From Oligoflexaceae bacterium (GTDB lineage: Bacteria > Bdellovibrionota_B > Oligoflexia > Oligoflexales > Oligoflexaceae): 20,713 nucleotides of DNA. Shown here one piece after another: positions 8,283 to 16,045 of this stretch. Positions within the stretch are counted from its first letter, which is position 1. The number at the start of each line of letters is the position of its first letter. The DNA lies in the NCBI GenBank assembly GCA_947474445.1, contig CANJJY010000024.1:1-20713 (forward strand). The letters are read 5' to 3'. The position numbers and the translations under genes were made by a program. A model generated the notes under the pieces. That model had not been told where the DNA came from, ran no database searches, and saw nothing but the letters and a program-made list of their open reading frames with translations.

Positions 8283-8321
8283 ATGAAGACGGATGAAGAG
8301 CCAAAGGTGAGTTACACCTGA
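8283..8321 (+). other. Possible 12-codon leader-like ORF
   Basis: An ATG four bases after TAGGAG opens a 12-residue frame (MKTDEEPKVSYT) ending in TGA at 8319-8321. Six bases later is a perfect 7-bp stem, GCTTCTC/GAGAAGC (8327-8343), with a 3-nt loop. The unit lies between the glycosidase-like gene and the oppositely oriented tRNA. It could be a translated small peptide, the remains of a leader, or chance. Confidence 0.15.
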
Positions 8322-8326
8322 GATCG

Positions 8327-8343
8327 GCTTCTCTGTGAGAAGC
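8327..8343. other. Perfect 7-bp stem-loop
   Basis: GCTTCTC, loop TGT, GAGAAGC. It lies between the converging 3' ends of the glycosidase-like gene and the tRNA-Pro gene, so it could protect or terminate either transcript. Neither strand has a T-run after the stem, so it is not a classical intrinsic terminator. Confidence 0.3.
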
Positions 8344-8369
8344 GAAGATTGGATGAAAGAAGAAGAGAT

Positions 8370-8446
8370 TGGTCGGGGCGACAGGATTTGAACCTGCGAC
8401 CACACGCCCCCCAGACGTGTGCGCTACCAGGCTGCGCTACGCCCCG
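8370..8446 (-). tRNA. tRNA-Pro (anticodon GGG)
   Basis: The 77-nt minus-strand sequence folds as a full cloverleaf: acceptor stem CGGGGCG/CGCCCCG, D-stem GCGC/GCGC, anticodon stem CACGT/GCGTG with a closing T-G wobble, and T-arm containing GGTTCAAATCC. The loop CTGGGGG has T33 and anticodon GGG at 8410-8412, which reads proline codons CCC and CCT. The discriminator is A and the CCA tail is encoded (8370-8372), so nucleotidyl transferase is not needed for its first maturation. It is a single tRNA gene, facing the glycosidase-like gene. I saw no attachment-site duplication or integrase nearby. Confidence 0.97.
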
Positions 8447-8462
8447 ATTTTAGGGGAAACCT

Positions 8463-8491
8463 CTTTTAAAGCTTTCTGAGGTTCAGGTAAA
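8463..8491 (-). promoter_or_regulatory. Candidate sigma70 promoter of tRNA-Pro
   Basis: On the minus strand, TTTACC (8491-8486) and TAAAAG (8468-8463) are separated by exactly 17 bases and end 16 bases before the tRNA 5' end. Each hexamer matches the consensus at four of six positions, so this is plausible but weak by sequence alone. Confidence 0.35.
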
Positions 8492-8611
8492 TCTGTTTTT
8501 TTGACCCACCTTGCTACACAGAAGCAGCAGTTCAGGCCACCTGACCCAAATTATCACGAACTTAGCTTGAGTCAATAAATTGGCGCCCTCCTCGGGGCCT
8601 CACCCCCTCGA

Positions 8612-8629
8612 TAAAATAGCTCTAGAGCT
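8612..8629 (+). promoter_or_regulatory. Candidate -10 box with palindrome at the start point
   Basis: TAAAAT (8612-8617, five of six to consensus) is followed directly by the perfect 12-bp palindrome AGCTCTAGAGCT (8618-8629), which would cover the transcription start. It lies about 110 bp before the transglycosylase start. No good -35 stands at 16-18 bp, so an activator, a different sigma factor or coincidence are all possible. The rest of the 293-bp spacer between the tRNA and this operon shows nothing else recognisable. Confidence 0.28.
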
Positions 8630-8739
8630 GGTATTGGGTCCGCTGCGTGCTCTTTGACGAGCGCGTACGCTGAGATTCAAGTTCCCGAGCTTTCGGCTTC
8701 GTGCTCATGCCAGCATCTGTATTTAAAGAAGGTGGATTC

Positions 8740-9969
8740 ATGCGCCTGGCCCTCTTTATAAGCCTTACACTTTTCGCAGCGATGGCCACCCTCGGTGCGG
8801 CGATGGCGAGCGAATCGACGGAAAACGTCTCTGGCGCTATCTTTCCGACGCCACCGATCGTCAAACGCCAGGCCGATTTCTGGGTAAAGGTTTTCAAACG
8901 CTATAACAGCTCGGCCGTTGTCATCCACGACCCTGAGTTTGTCGATCTGATTATCGACGTCGTCGACTTCAACACATTCAAGGAAAAGTACAACCAAGGC
9001 CAGGGCTTCAGCCGTCGCGAGCGCAAGGAAATCCTCAATCGCTATATCGAGCGCTATCAACTGGCCATCAATCGACTTCAAAAAATTGGCAAAAAAGCTT
9101 TGGATTACGGACCCATGGAACAGCGCGTCTTGCAGGTCTACAGTCGGCGAAAGGAAGCTCTTGCTCGACTGTTCACCGAGGAAATCTATCTCCGTACCCA
9201 GCAGGGTATGGCCGATGAATTTCCTCGCGCGGCAGAGCGTGCGGAAAACTACCTCCCTTACATGGAACGCATCTTTCGCAGCCGTGGGCTGCCGAGCGAT
9301 CTGACCCGCATAGCCTTCGTTGAATCGATGTTCAACAAAGAGGCCCTTTCCAAAGTCGGCGCTTCAGGGGTCTGGCAGTTTATGCCAGAAACCGCTCGCC
9401 TCTTTATGACCGTAAATAGCTATGTCGATGAACGTCTCTCGCCTCTCAAGGCATCGTATGGGGCTGCGGTTCTTCTCGGTGAGAACCAGAATCTACTCAA
9501 ATCTTGGCCGCTCGCCATCACAGCCTACAATCATGGGCCCAACGGCATGCAACGTGCCGTGAAAGCGGTGGGATCTCGGGATTTCGATGAGATCTTGCGC
9601 AACTACCATTCGCCCAGCTTTGGTTTTGCGAGCCGCAATTTTTACAGTGAATTCATTGCCGCACGGCAGGTCTATCGCGAAGAATATCAGGGCAAAAGCG
9701 CCGTGAGCCGCAACCCCCTCCGCATCGATCGCATTCGTCTCGAGGAGCCGATCAGCATTCACCAGCTTCTGACCTCGACTCCTCTGAAGCAGCAAGTTCT
9801 AGCCGAGTACAACCGCTGTCTCCTCCCGAAAGCCTTCAGTACGCATCGCTATAAGCCTCTCCCCAAAGGCTTTGAAATCATCGTTCCCGAGGATTTGGCA
9901 GCCAGCGTTCGTACCGCAGTCAAACAGCTCAGCTACGGGCGGAGCAATCCTTCAAAGGCGCGACTATGA
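8740..9969 (+). CDS. Secreted lytic transglycosylase, MltD-like SLT domain
   Basis: I start at the ATG at 8740 because AAGGTGG lies four bases upstream and the signal peptide (MRLALF..., about 1-23) begins there; the frame itself opens earlier at 8701. The 409-residue protein has a helical N-terminal region (about 40-165) and an SLT domain (about 170-315) with the catalytic Glu195 in AFVESMFN, the GVWQFMPETAR motif (210-220) and AYNHG (262-266). It should cleave the MurNAc-GlcNAc bond of peptidoglycan in the periplasm, leaving 1,6-anhydro ends. Beyond the SLT domain there is about 90 residues of tail but no LysM repeat, unlike typical MltD, so wall targeting must come from elsewhere. It is the first gene of the overlapping cassette and overlaps the next gene by ATGA, which suggests that local wall opening serves the machine encoded downstream. 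Confidence 0.88.
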   Translation: MRLALFISLTLFAAMATLGAAMASESTENVSGAIFPTPPIVKRQADFWVKVFKRYNSSAVVIHDPEFVDLIIDVVDFNTFKEKYNQGQGFSRRERKEILNRYIERYQLAINRLQKIGKKALDYGPMEQRVLQVYSRRKEALARLFTEEIYLRTQQGMADEFPRAAERAENYLPYMERIFRSRGLPSDLTRIAFVESMFNKEALSKVGASGVWQFMPETARLFMTVNSYVDERLSPLKASYGAAVLLGENQNLLKSWPLAITAYNHGPNGMQRAVKAVGSRDFDEILRNYHSPSFGFASRNFYSEFIAARQVYREEYQGKSAVSRNPLRIDRIRLEEPISIHQLLTSTPLKQQVLAEYNRCLLPKAFSTHRYKPLPKGFEIIVPEDLAASVRTAVKQLSYGRSNPSKARL

Positions 9970-10697
9970 AGATCAATTTTTCTATCGCTTGCATTCTCAC
10001 CTTCACGAGCCTGACTGTTCGAGCACAGTCGCGTCCCAAAGCCGACCCTGCCGACGCTGTACTCGACAGACTTGAAAGAAAGCTCATCGAACAAGAGGCC
10101 AAAACCCTTCGCCTGCAGCCACCTCCCGTCCGTGAAGGCACCCTCGGAGGCATGCGCTTGGATCTGCCGGCAAGTCCGGCCAGCACCATCCTCGCCCCGC
10201 TCCCGCAGCAGCAAGATTTTGCCGCGATCGACCAAGATCTTCTCAGTCTCGAACAAGAAGTAGATGACCTGGCAGGACAAGTAGAAAAGCTGAAAGCTGA
10301 CTTTCAATCTCACGCAGGCAAAGGCAGTTTTGTCGAGATTATCGCCGAACTCGAGGCGCCCCAGGAAACATCACTCCGCGATCTCACGTTTTCGATCAAT
10401 GGACACAAGATATATTCTCGTAATTCCCAAGGCCCTTGGATTCCAGGCGCTCAAATTCTTCTCTATTCGGGACCTCTCGAGGCTGGGGAGCATACTCTCA
10501 TTTTAGAAGCACGGACAGTCAGACGTTACGGCGAAGGTCTTCCCTTGGATCAAAATCTCTATCATCAATATCAGCAAACCTTCCCCATCACTATTCCAAG
10601 TGGGATGGTTCGCAAGGGCTATCGCCTCAAACTCGCCAAACCTGAACAACAAAATATTCACGCGAAGGCGGTCTTTGAAAACTATGATCTTAAGTAG
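9966..10697 (+). CDS. Exported coiled-coil and beta-domain protein, possible gliding-cluster family
   Basis: The ATG overlaps the transglycosylase stop (ATGA), so translation is probably coupled. The 243-residue product has a signal peptide cleaved near VRA-QS (residue 20), a Pro-rich linker, a coiled coil at about 85-113 (ten acidic, Leu-spaced turns) and a beta-rich C-terminal domain from about 120. That domain contains LTFSINGHKIY, ILLYSGPLEAGEHTLIL and GYRLKLAK, a pattern I associate from memory with a family in myxobacterial gliding-type TPR loci that databases often mislabel dihydrolipoamide acetyltransferase. No lipoyl or acyltransferase motif is present, so that enzyme name should not be carried over. 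It would act in the periplasm, perhaps as an adaptor between the wall enzyme and the TPR proteins. The family link needs a profile search. Confidence 0.75.
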   Translation: MKINFSIACILTFTSLTVRAQSRPKADPADAVLDRLERKLIEQEAKTLRLQPPPVREGTLGGMRLDLPASPASTILAPLPQQQDFAAIDQDLLSLEQEVDDLAGQVEKLKADFQSHAGKGSFVEIIAELEAPQETSLRDLTFSINGHKIYSRNSQGPWIPGAQILLYSGPLEAGEHTLILEARTVRRYGEGLPLDQNLYHQYQQTFPITIPSGMVRKGYRLKLAKPEQQNIHAKAVFENYDLK

Positions 10698-12969
10698 GAC
10701 CAAGCGACCTCTCGGCATTGCCCTGCTCGCTCTCCTCAGTGCGAGTACACCTCTGTGCGCATGGCCTTCACCTGCCAGCATTCATCAGCAACTCGATGCT
10801 CTCGAAGCGAAAGCTCAAGGTGTCGCCCTCTATAAAGACAAAAACCCGATTGGCATCGTTACCCAGTTGAGTGAACAGCAGTTCACCCTCGCCGAACAGA
10901 GCTTTCGTGAACGCGAATTCATTTCTACCGTGCGCCTCTTGAATTCTGTGTTCAATCAGATGTCTTCACTCGACCGCGATCGCTACCTTAAGGCCAATTA
11001 TTTGCTCGGACGCTCCTATGAAGAACTCGCCTATCCGAGTCGCGCGATCAAGGCTTACCTCCGCTACCTTAGCAGCTACGCGACTCAGGGCGGAGGCAGC
11101 GACTTGACCCTTATTGAAGTGATGCGGCGCCTGCTCCTCCTCGATGAAAGCATGCCTGTCGTTCAAAAAGAAGCGCTCCAGCGCCTGATGGCAAATCTGA
11201 TGTCTCTACAACTCTCCCCTGAACTCAAGGCTCAGGTAACGCTTCTCGCCAGCGTGGCGGCCTACCATGCGGAACGCCATCAGTTGGCCGCCGACTGGCT
11301 CTCGACGCTCCGAAGCGCCGACATCGCTCCCGCGGTTCGTGCTGAAGCCAACTTTTACCTGGCTCTCAACAATTTGGCTTTGGGCAAAGACCAGGATGGC
11401 GAAAATCTCCTGCTCGATATCTTCGCTTTGAACGATCCTTCTTTTCTCTTTATTCGCGATCTTTCGGCGCTCAATCTCGCTCGTCTTTACGGCGCTCGCC
11501 AGATGCCCCAAAACTCGTGGGAGTGGTTTCAAAAAGTTGAAGGCCCCGGCCCTTCAATCCGCTTTGCTTCCTACGAAGGCATACTCCTCCTTCTGCAGAA
11601 CAAGGAATACGCCAAGGCCTTGCAATTGGCGCAAACCTACGTAATTAAGTACCCTCATTCCCCTGAGGCCTATCGCCTTCAAGAACGTCTGTCTTTCCTC
11701 CAGTTTCAGTCTGGCCATCTCGATCCAGCAGAAGCCGATCTGAGGTCACGCGAAATCGCTCTCAAAGACCTCGAGCGCAACATCCTCGCCTCTTATCGAG
11801 GCAAAGACTCGATCAATGCTGAAGACGTCGCCCAGTTGCGAGCTAAAACGGAAGTCTATGCCCTCCAGTCGAGCGTGCTCGAGCAAAGCGACAAGCTGTT
11901 CAAACGCATACAATCAGCCTCGCAAAGGCTCGCCGAACAGAGACAAGAACTCTCGAGCACCATTTACACCTTAGGACGCGTGCTCGATGCCAGTCTGCGC
12001 CCTGAGGTCCTGTCTACGGACCGACAGTTTCGAGAGCTCACGAGCGATCTGTTCGCCTTGGGCGATGCTCTCCTTGGCAACGAAACAGATCTTTACGGCA
12101 AGCAATTGACGCCTTCAGAACAGCAAAGCCTCAGCCGCTCGGCCCAGAGGCGACAGAGACTGCAATCGATCGATCATGAACTGATCAAGAGCGATTGGCG
12201 GCAATGGGATCGATTCTCAAGAATCCAGCTCAAACTCGACCAGACTTTAGCCAAGATCAGCCGTCAGAGATCCTCGCTCCAAGCCATTATCCTCGCGGGG
12301 CGCCAAAGCTCATCGAGCCCGATGCAAAAAGATTTGGCGAGTCGGGCCGAAAATCTGCTCCTTCGGATCCAAGCTCAAGAGGAAATCGCTACGCAGCAGA
12401 TGGAACAGACGAGACTGAGCATGCTGACCTTTATTCGCATGCCATCCCCCTATCAAGTCACGCGGAAAAAACTCTTGCTCGGCTCGCAGGAATATCTAGA
12501 AAACGTCATAGTTTTCGACAAATACCGCGACAACTATCAAAACCCTATGAACCAGCATCAGCAGGAAGATATTGAACGAGCCTGGCTGCGCTGGCAAAAA
12601 ATGGCCGGAAAAATTCTTAGTCTCATCAAGTCGGATGAAGCGTCCCAAGCCCAGTGGCTCGACTCGCAGCTGCAAGACATCCGTTCTCTTCTCGCTAAGG
12701 AAAGAGATTTAAGCGAGAGGAACGCGCGTCTCAGAATCCGTCTCGGAGAAAAGACGGCGATTGCCCTCCCCGCCGTCCTCGATCATTTCGATTTCCACAT
12801 CTCCGAACAGAAGGCCCGCGGCAAAAAGTGGTTGGCCGATCTTCAATGGCAGAGATTTATGAGTCAGACGGAAGAACGCCTGAAAAAAAGACTCGACCAA
12901 GAGCAAAAAGAGACCCAGATCGAAGAGAATCGGAAAGATCTGGAGATAGAGAGAAGTATTCATGAATAG
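10684..12969 (+). CDS. Periplasmic TPR and coiled-coil protein (PglI-like, tentative)
   Basis: The frame opens at 10600, but the ATG at 10684 is chosen because a signal peptide (RTKRPLGIALLALLSA, cut near LCA-W at residue 26) begins there; it overlaps the previous gene by 14 nt. The 761-residue protein has a TPR-like superhelix at about 60-345 (for example ANYLLGRSYEELAYPSRAI and EYAKALQLAQTYVIKYP), then a long, charged, mostly alpha-helical region with coiled-coil stretches (about 350-690), and a conserved-looking tail with WLADLQWQRF (716-725). It has no enzyme motif and should be a periplasmic scaffold. Its place between the small exported protein and a second large TPR protein recalls the pglI genes of Myxococcus gliding loci, but I make that link from architecture and memory, not alignment. 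Confidence 0.82.
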   Translation: MILSRTKRPLGIALLALLSASTPLCAWPSPASIHQQLDALEAKAQGVALYKDKNPIGIVTQLSEQQFTLAEQSFREREFISTVRLLNSVFNQMSSLDRDRYLKANYLLGRSYEELAYPSRAIKAYLRYLSSYATQGGGSDLTLIEVMRRLLLLDESMPVVQKEALQRLMANLMSLQLSPELKAQVTLLASVAAYHAERHQLAADWLSTLRSADIAPAVRAEANFYLALNNLALGKDQDGENLLLDIFALNDPSFLFIRDLSALNLARLYGARQMPQNSWEWFQKVEGPGPSIRFASYEGILLLLQNKEYAKALQLAQTYVIKYPHSPEAYRLQERLSFLQFQSGHLDPAEADLRSREIALKDLERNILASYRGKDSINAEDVAQLRAKTEVYALQSSVLEQSDKLFKRIQSASQRLAEQRQELSSTIYTLGRVLDASLRPEVLSTDRQFRELTSDLFALGDALLGNETDLYGKQLTPSEQQSLSRSAQRRQRLQSIDHELIKSDWRQWDRFSRIQLKLDQTLAKISRQRSSLQAIILAGRQSSSSPMQKDLASRAENLLLRIQAQEEIATQQMEQTRLSMLTFIRMPSPYQVTRKKLLLGSQEYLENVIVFDKYRDNYQNPMNQHQQEDIERAWLRWQKMAGKILSLIKSDEASQAQWLDSQLQDIRSLLAKERDLSERNARLRIRLGEKTAIALPAVLDHFDFHISEQKARGKKWLADLQWQRFMSQTEERLKKRLDQEQKETQIEENRKDLEIERSIHE

Positions 12970-15900
12970 AATTCGCCTTTGCCTCATTTCTCTTCTTTTC
13001 AGCACGGTCCAAATCAAGGCCGAAGCTTTACGACAAAACATACCCGATCCTGCGACTATTTCCGCCTATCAACAATTTTGGCGAACTTTCGAAGACTACG
13101 ATTCTCATCATCGATCGCTCGAAGAAGGCAAAAACTTCGGTGCCTGGGATCAGATAAAGAGCGAATGGGGATATCAAGATATCCAGCAGCGCGATACGCA
13201 ACTTGAGATTCTCGAAGAAGCTTCACGTCGGTATCAAGACCATCTCGAAGAACACCCTGAAGCCTCAAATACACCTTACGTCAAATTAAACCTGGCTCAG
13301 ATATTCAATATAATGGGTCAGCTTCAGGAAGAAAAGAGTGAGGGCTCGGGACAACCGATCCGTCGGAAGGCGCTGGCTCTCCTCGCCGATCTCACAAAAA
13401 CTCATCCCAGCTTTGATCAAATGGAAGAGACCGAGTATTTGCGAGCGAGCATTCTCGAAAGCTTAGGGCAATCCGAAACAGCCTACCCCATCTGGAAACG
13501 TCTTTCGGAAAAAGCGCGCTCGACGCTCTTTGGTGTTCATGCATCCCTCGCGGTAGGTGACTATTCATTTGCGAAAGAACGTCCCAAGGAAGCTTTAACC
13601 GCATATCGCCGCGGCGAATCACTGCTTAAAGGTTTGGACGTCAAAGATAAAGACTTCGAACTCTTGCGCCTTCAATATCGCATCGTATGGGCGGCTTATC
13701 GAGCCGCTGAACTGGAAGTATGCATCGAGATGAGTCAACAACTTCTCGAACCAGGCCGATCTTTTCACCAGTTGAGCGTCAAGCGCCGCATTGAGCAAGA
13801 CGCCAGTGAGTTGATGGGTGATGCTCTTTTTGAACTCGATCGCATGCGCGAGACCAAGGCTGTTTTGCAAAAAAATATGATCCGTCCTTTTGCCGGTACC
13901 ATTGGCCTTCGAATCGTCAGTCGCCTGCGCAGTATGCCGACCAAAGATCGCTTGCTTGAAATCGGCCAGTTTTTGGTCGAACACTATCCTCAGGCTCGTG
14001 AAATGCCCGACATCTTGCTACTACTCGCCGATGCGTACAAGGAAGAGCGACGCGAGGAAGACTATCTAGCAACATGGGAGCGGCTGTCTCTCATGCTCTC
14101 GCCCACCAGTCTCTGGCGCGCGCAACACCAAGCCTACCCTGATGCCATCAAAAGTATGGAAGAGAAAGCTCTCGCCGCTACCCAGCTTCTCGCACAGACC
14201 TACTATGAACAGGGAATGACTCAGGATAAGGCCATCGCCTTTCGCACGGCCACCACTTACTACGACACTCTCCTGCGCTTTGACCCGCAGAACAAAGAAT
14301 CTGAAAACTGGCAGTTGAGACGCGCGCACAGCCTCTATTTTGGCGGCCAGCTGACTCTTGCCGATCAGGCATACGAAGAGTTCAAGCAGCGCAAAGTATC
14401 GCCCCAAAATCTGGAGCTTGCTTACTATCATCAAAGCTTAGTTCGAGAAAAGCTATGGCGTGAATCCCTCCAAAAGAGTCTCACGGGCCGGGGTGATCCT
14501 CAGAAAGACCCGATCGTCGTCGAGCGTCTCCGACGCCTTGAGCAAACCATCGATGCCTTCGCTGATCGCTTTCCCAATCGTCCCTATACCAATGACTTGC
14601 TGCTTCTTGCTGCCTCAGCAAATCGCGACGTCAATGATTTCAAACAAGCCGAAAAATACTGGAATCGTACCCTTCTATCAGAACCAAGCGCCGCGCAGAG
14701 GACCCTGGCCATTCGTGGACTGGTTCAAGCGCGTATCCGCACCGGCCAGGCCCATGAAGTTCTTGAACTGGTTCGCAACTACCTCAAATTGGAAAACTGG
14801 CAGGAGCTCGGCACAGAATTCCGCGAGGAACTTCACAGTATACTTTCCGTAGCGGCCCGCGATGCCAGTGAAGATCTCAATAAAAAAGGACAGGTCGCCG
14901 AAGCCGGCACCCTCCTTTTGAAAGTCTGTGACGAATTTCCTGCCGTTCCAGATCGCGACACGATCTATCGCGATGGCGCCTTTCTATTAGCTATCGCCGG
15001 CCAATGGATTCATGCCTATCGCGCCGCTGATTCCTATCTCACAGCAAGGGGCCCTAAAAGACGGGAAGCTGATATGCTTTACTTGAAGGCTCGCTCTCTC
15101 GAATATCAATTGCACTTTGCTACGGCCGCTCAGAACTATCTTTCTCTCGGCCAGCGCTTTCCTCAATATCCGAAGACAGGAGAGAGCCTCAAACGGGCTG
15201 AAGATTTGGCCCGCGCGGAAGAAGATTTTGAGACAGCCGGTCAAGCTGCTTTAATCTCGCTCAATTTGGCGAAAGACGACACGATCCGCAAAGATGCGCT
15301 GCTGCGTGCGGCCGACGCCTTCACTCAGGCCAAAAGTTGGGAGGAGGCGCTCAGTGCCCTTCAAAAATCGCAAAAGCTAGCGCGGCAAGTAGGAAGCAAA
15401 CTTCAAATCAAGCTTCTAACGGCAAGGCTCCATGCAGCAAAGGGAGATCTGACGACAGCTCTCCAGCTCTTCCGCGAAATCGCGCAAGAAGCTAATCAAA
15501 AACAGGAGAATATGGACCTCGATACCTATCGATCCCTTGCTGGCGAAGCCTACTTTCAGTTAGCTGAAAGCGAGCGACGCAATTACGAGGCCTTCGAACT
15601 GGATGAATCGAGTGAGTTGGCGCCTAAAGTGCAAGCCAAAGGACTACGTCTAGAAAAGTGCCTGGAAGCCTACAACAAGGCGATCCAGACTCAAGATCCC
15701 CAGTGGGCAAGTCGGTCTCGCTACGGGGCCGGTCAAGCGGCCGATAACATGGCTCAAGTCGTCAAATCAAGTGTGGCGCGAAGCAAATACCCTATCCCCG
15801 AATCAGAGGCAGGACGACTAAAAGATCAAGCTCAACGCTGGCAGGGACTCGCTCAACAGTATTTTAGCCAAAACCTCATGGCTCGACAAAAAGAGCCGCA

Positions 15901-16045
15901 TCGATACAAAGACAGTCTCTGGATCGAGCGATCAGCGATGAAGGTAGCCGGATACAAGGCCAAGGATACGGATCAAGGCCTGACCTCCGCGGTAGAAATC
16001 CCCACTTCACTCGGTCCCTCGCAACCTTACCAATGGAGTCACTGA
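12962..16045 (+). CDS. Large periplasmic TPR protein (AgmU/GltD-type architecture, tentative)
   Basis: The ATG overlaps the previous stop by 8 nt, with the purine run GAGAGAAG nearby. The 1027-residue product begins with a signal peptide (cut near IKA-EA, residue 20) and is otherwise almost wholly tandem helical hairpins of TPR type. Examples are near 190-222 (RPKEALTAYRRGESLL), 390-480 (YYDTLLRFDPQNKES), 560-590 (DFKQAEKYWNRTLLSEP) and 700-830. The last 110 residues have a different look, with QDPQWASRSRYGAGQAADNM and a YPIPESEAGRL segment, a signature I recall at the end of large TPR proteins in delta-type gliding loci. There is no membrane segment after the signal, so it should be soluble in the periplasm and act as a long binding scaffold. 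It is the longest gene in the window and has no frameshift. Confidence 0.85.
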   Translation: MNRIRLCLISLLFSTVQIKAEALRQNIPDPATISAYQQFWRTFEDYDSHHRSLEEGKNFGAWDQIKSEWGYQDIQQRDTQLEILEEASRRYQDHLEEHPEASNTPYVKLNLAQIFNIMGQLQEEKSEGSGQPIRRKALALLADLTKTHPSFDQMEETEYLRASILESLGQSETAYPIWKRLSEKARSTLFGVHASLAVGDYSFAKERPKEALTAYRRGESLLKGLDVKDKDFELLRLQYRIVWAAYRAAELEVCIEMSQQLLEPGRSFHQLSVKRRIEQDASELMGDALFELDRMRETKAVLQKNMIRPFAGTIGLRIVSRLRSMPTKDRLLEIGQFLVEHYPQAREMPDILLLLADAYKEERREEDYLATWERLSLMLSPTSLWRAQHQAYPDAIKSMEEKALAATQLLAQTYYEQGMTQDKAIAFRTATTYYDTLLRFDPQNKESENWQLRRAHSLYFGGQLTLADQAYEEFKQRKVSPQNLELAYYHQSLVREKLWRESLQKSLTGRGDPQKDPIVVERLRRLEQTIDAFADRFPNRPYTNDLLLLAASANRDVNDFKQAEKYWNRTLLSEPSAAQRTLAIRGLVQARIRTGQAHEVLELVRNYLKLENWQELGTEFREELHSILSVAARDASEDLNKKGQVAEAGTLLLKVCDEFPAVPDRDTIYRDGAFLLAIAGQWIHAYRAADSYLTARGPKRREADMLYLKARSLEYQLHFATAAQNYLSLGQRFPQYPKTGESLKRAEDLARAEEDFETAGQAALISLNLAKDDTIRKDALLRAADAFTQAKSWEEALSALQKSQKLARQVGSKLQIKLLTARLHAAKGDLTTALQLFREIAQEANQKQENMDLDTYRSLAGEAYFQLAESERRNYEAFELDESSELAPKVQAKGLRLEKCLEAYNKAIQTQDPQWASRSRYGAGQAADNMAQVVKSSVARSKYPIPESEAGRLKDQAQRWQGLAQQYFSQNLMARQKEPHRYKDSLWIERSAMKVAGYKAKDTDQGLTSAVEIPTSLGPSQPYQWSH

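Noticed and set aside
8370..8446. tRNA-Pro as a phage or island attachment site
   Set aside because: No integrase, no repeat of the tRNA 3' end and no base-composition change was seen nearby.
14066..14434. 122-codon minus-strand frame inside the large TPR gene
   Set aside because: Shadow of the real frame, with no start signal.
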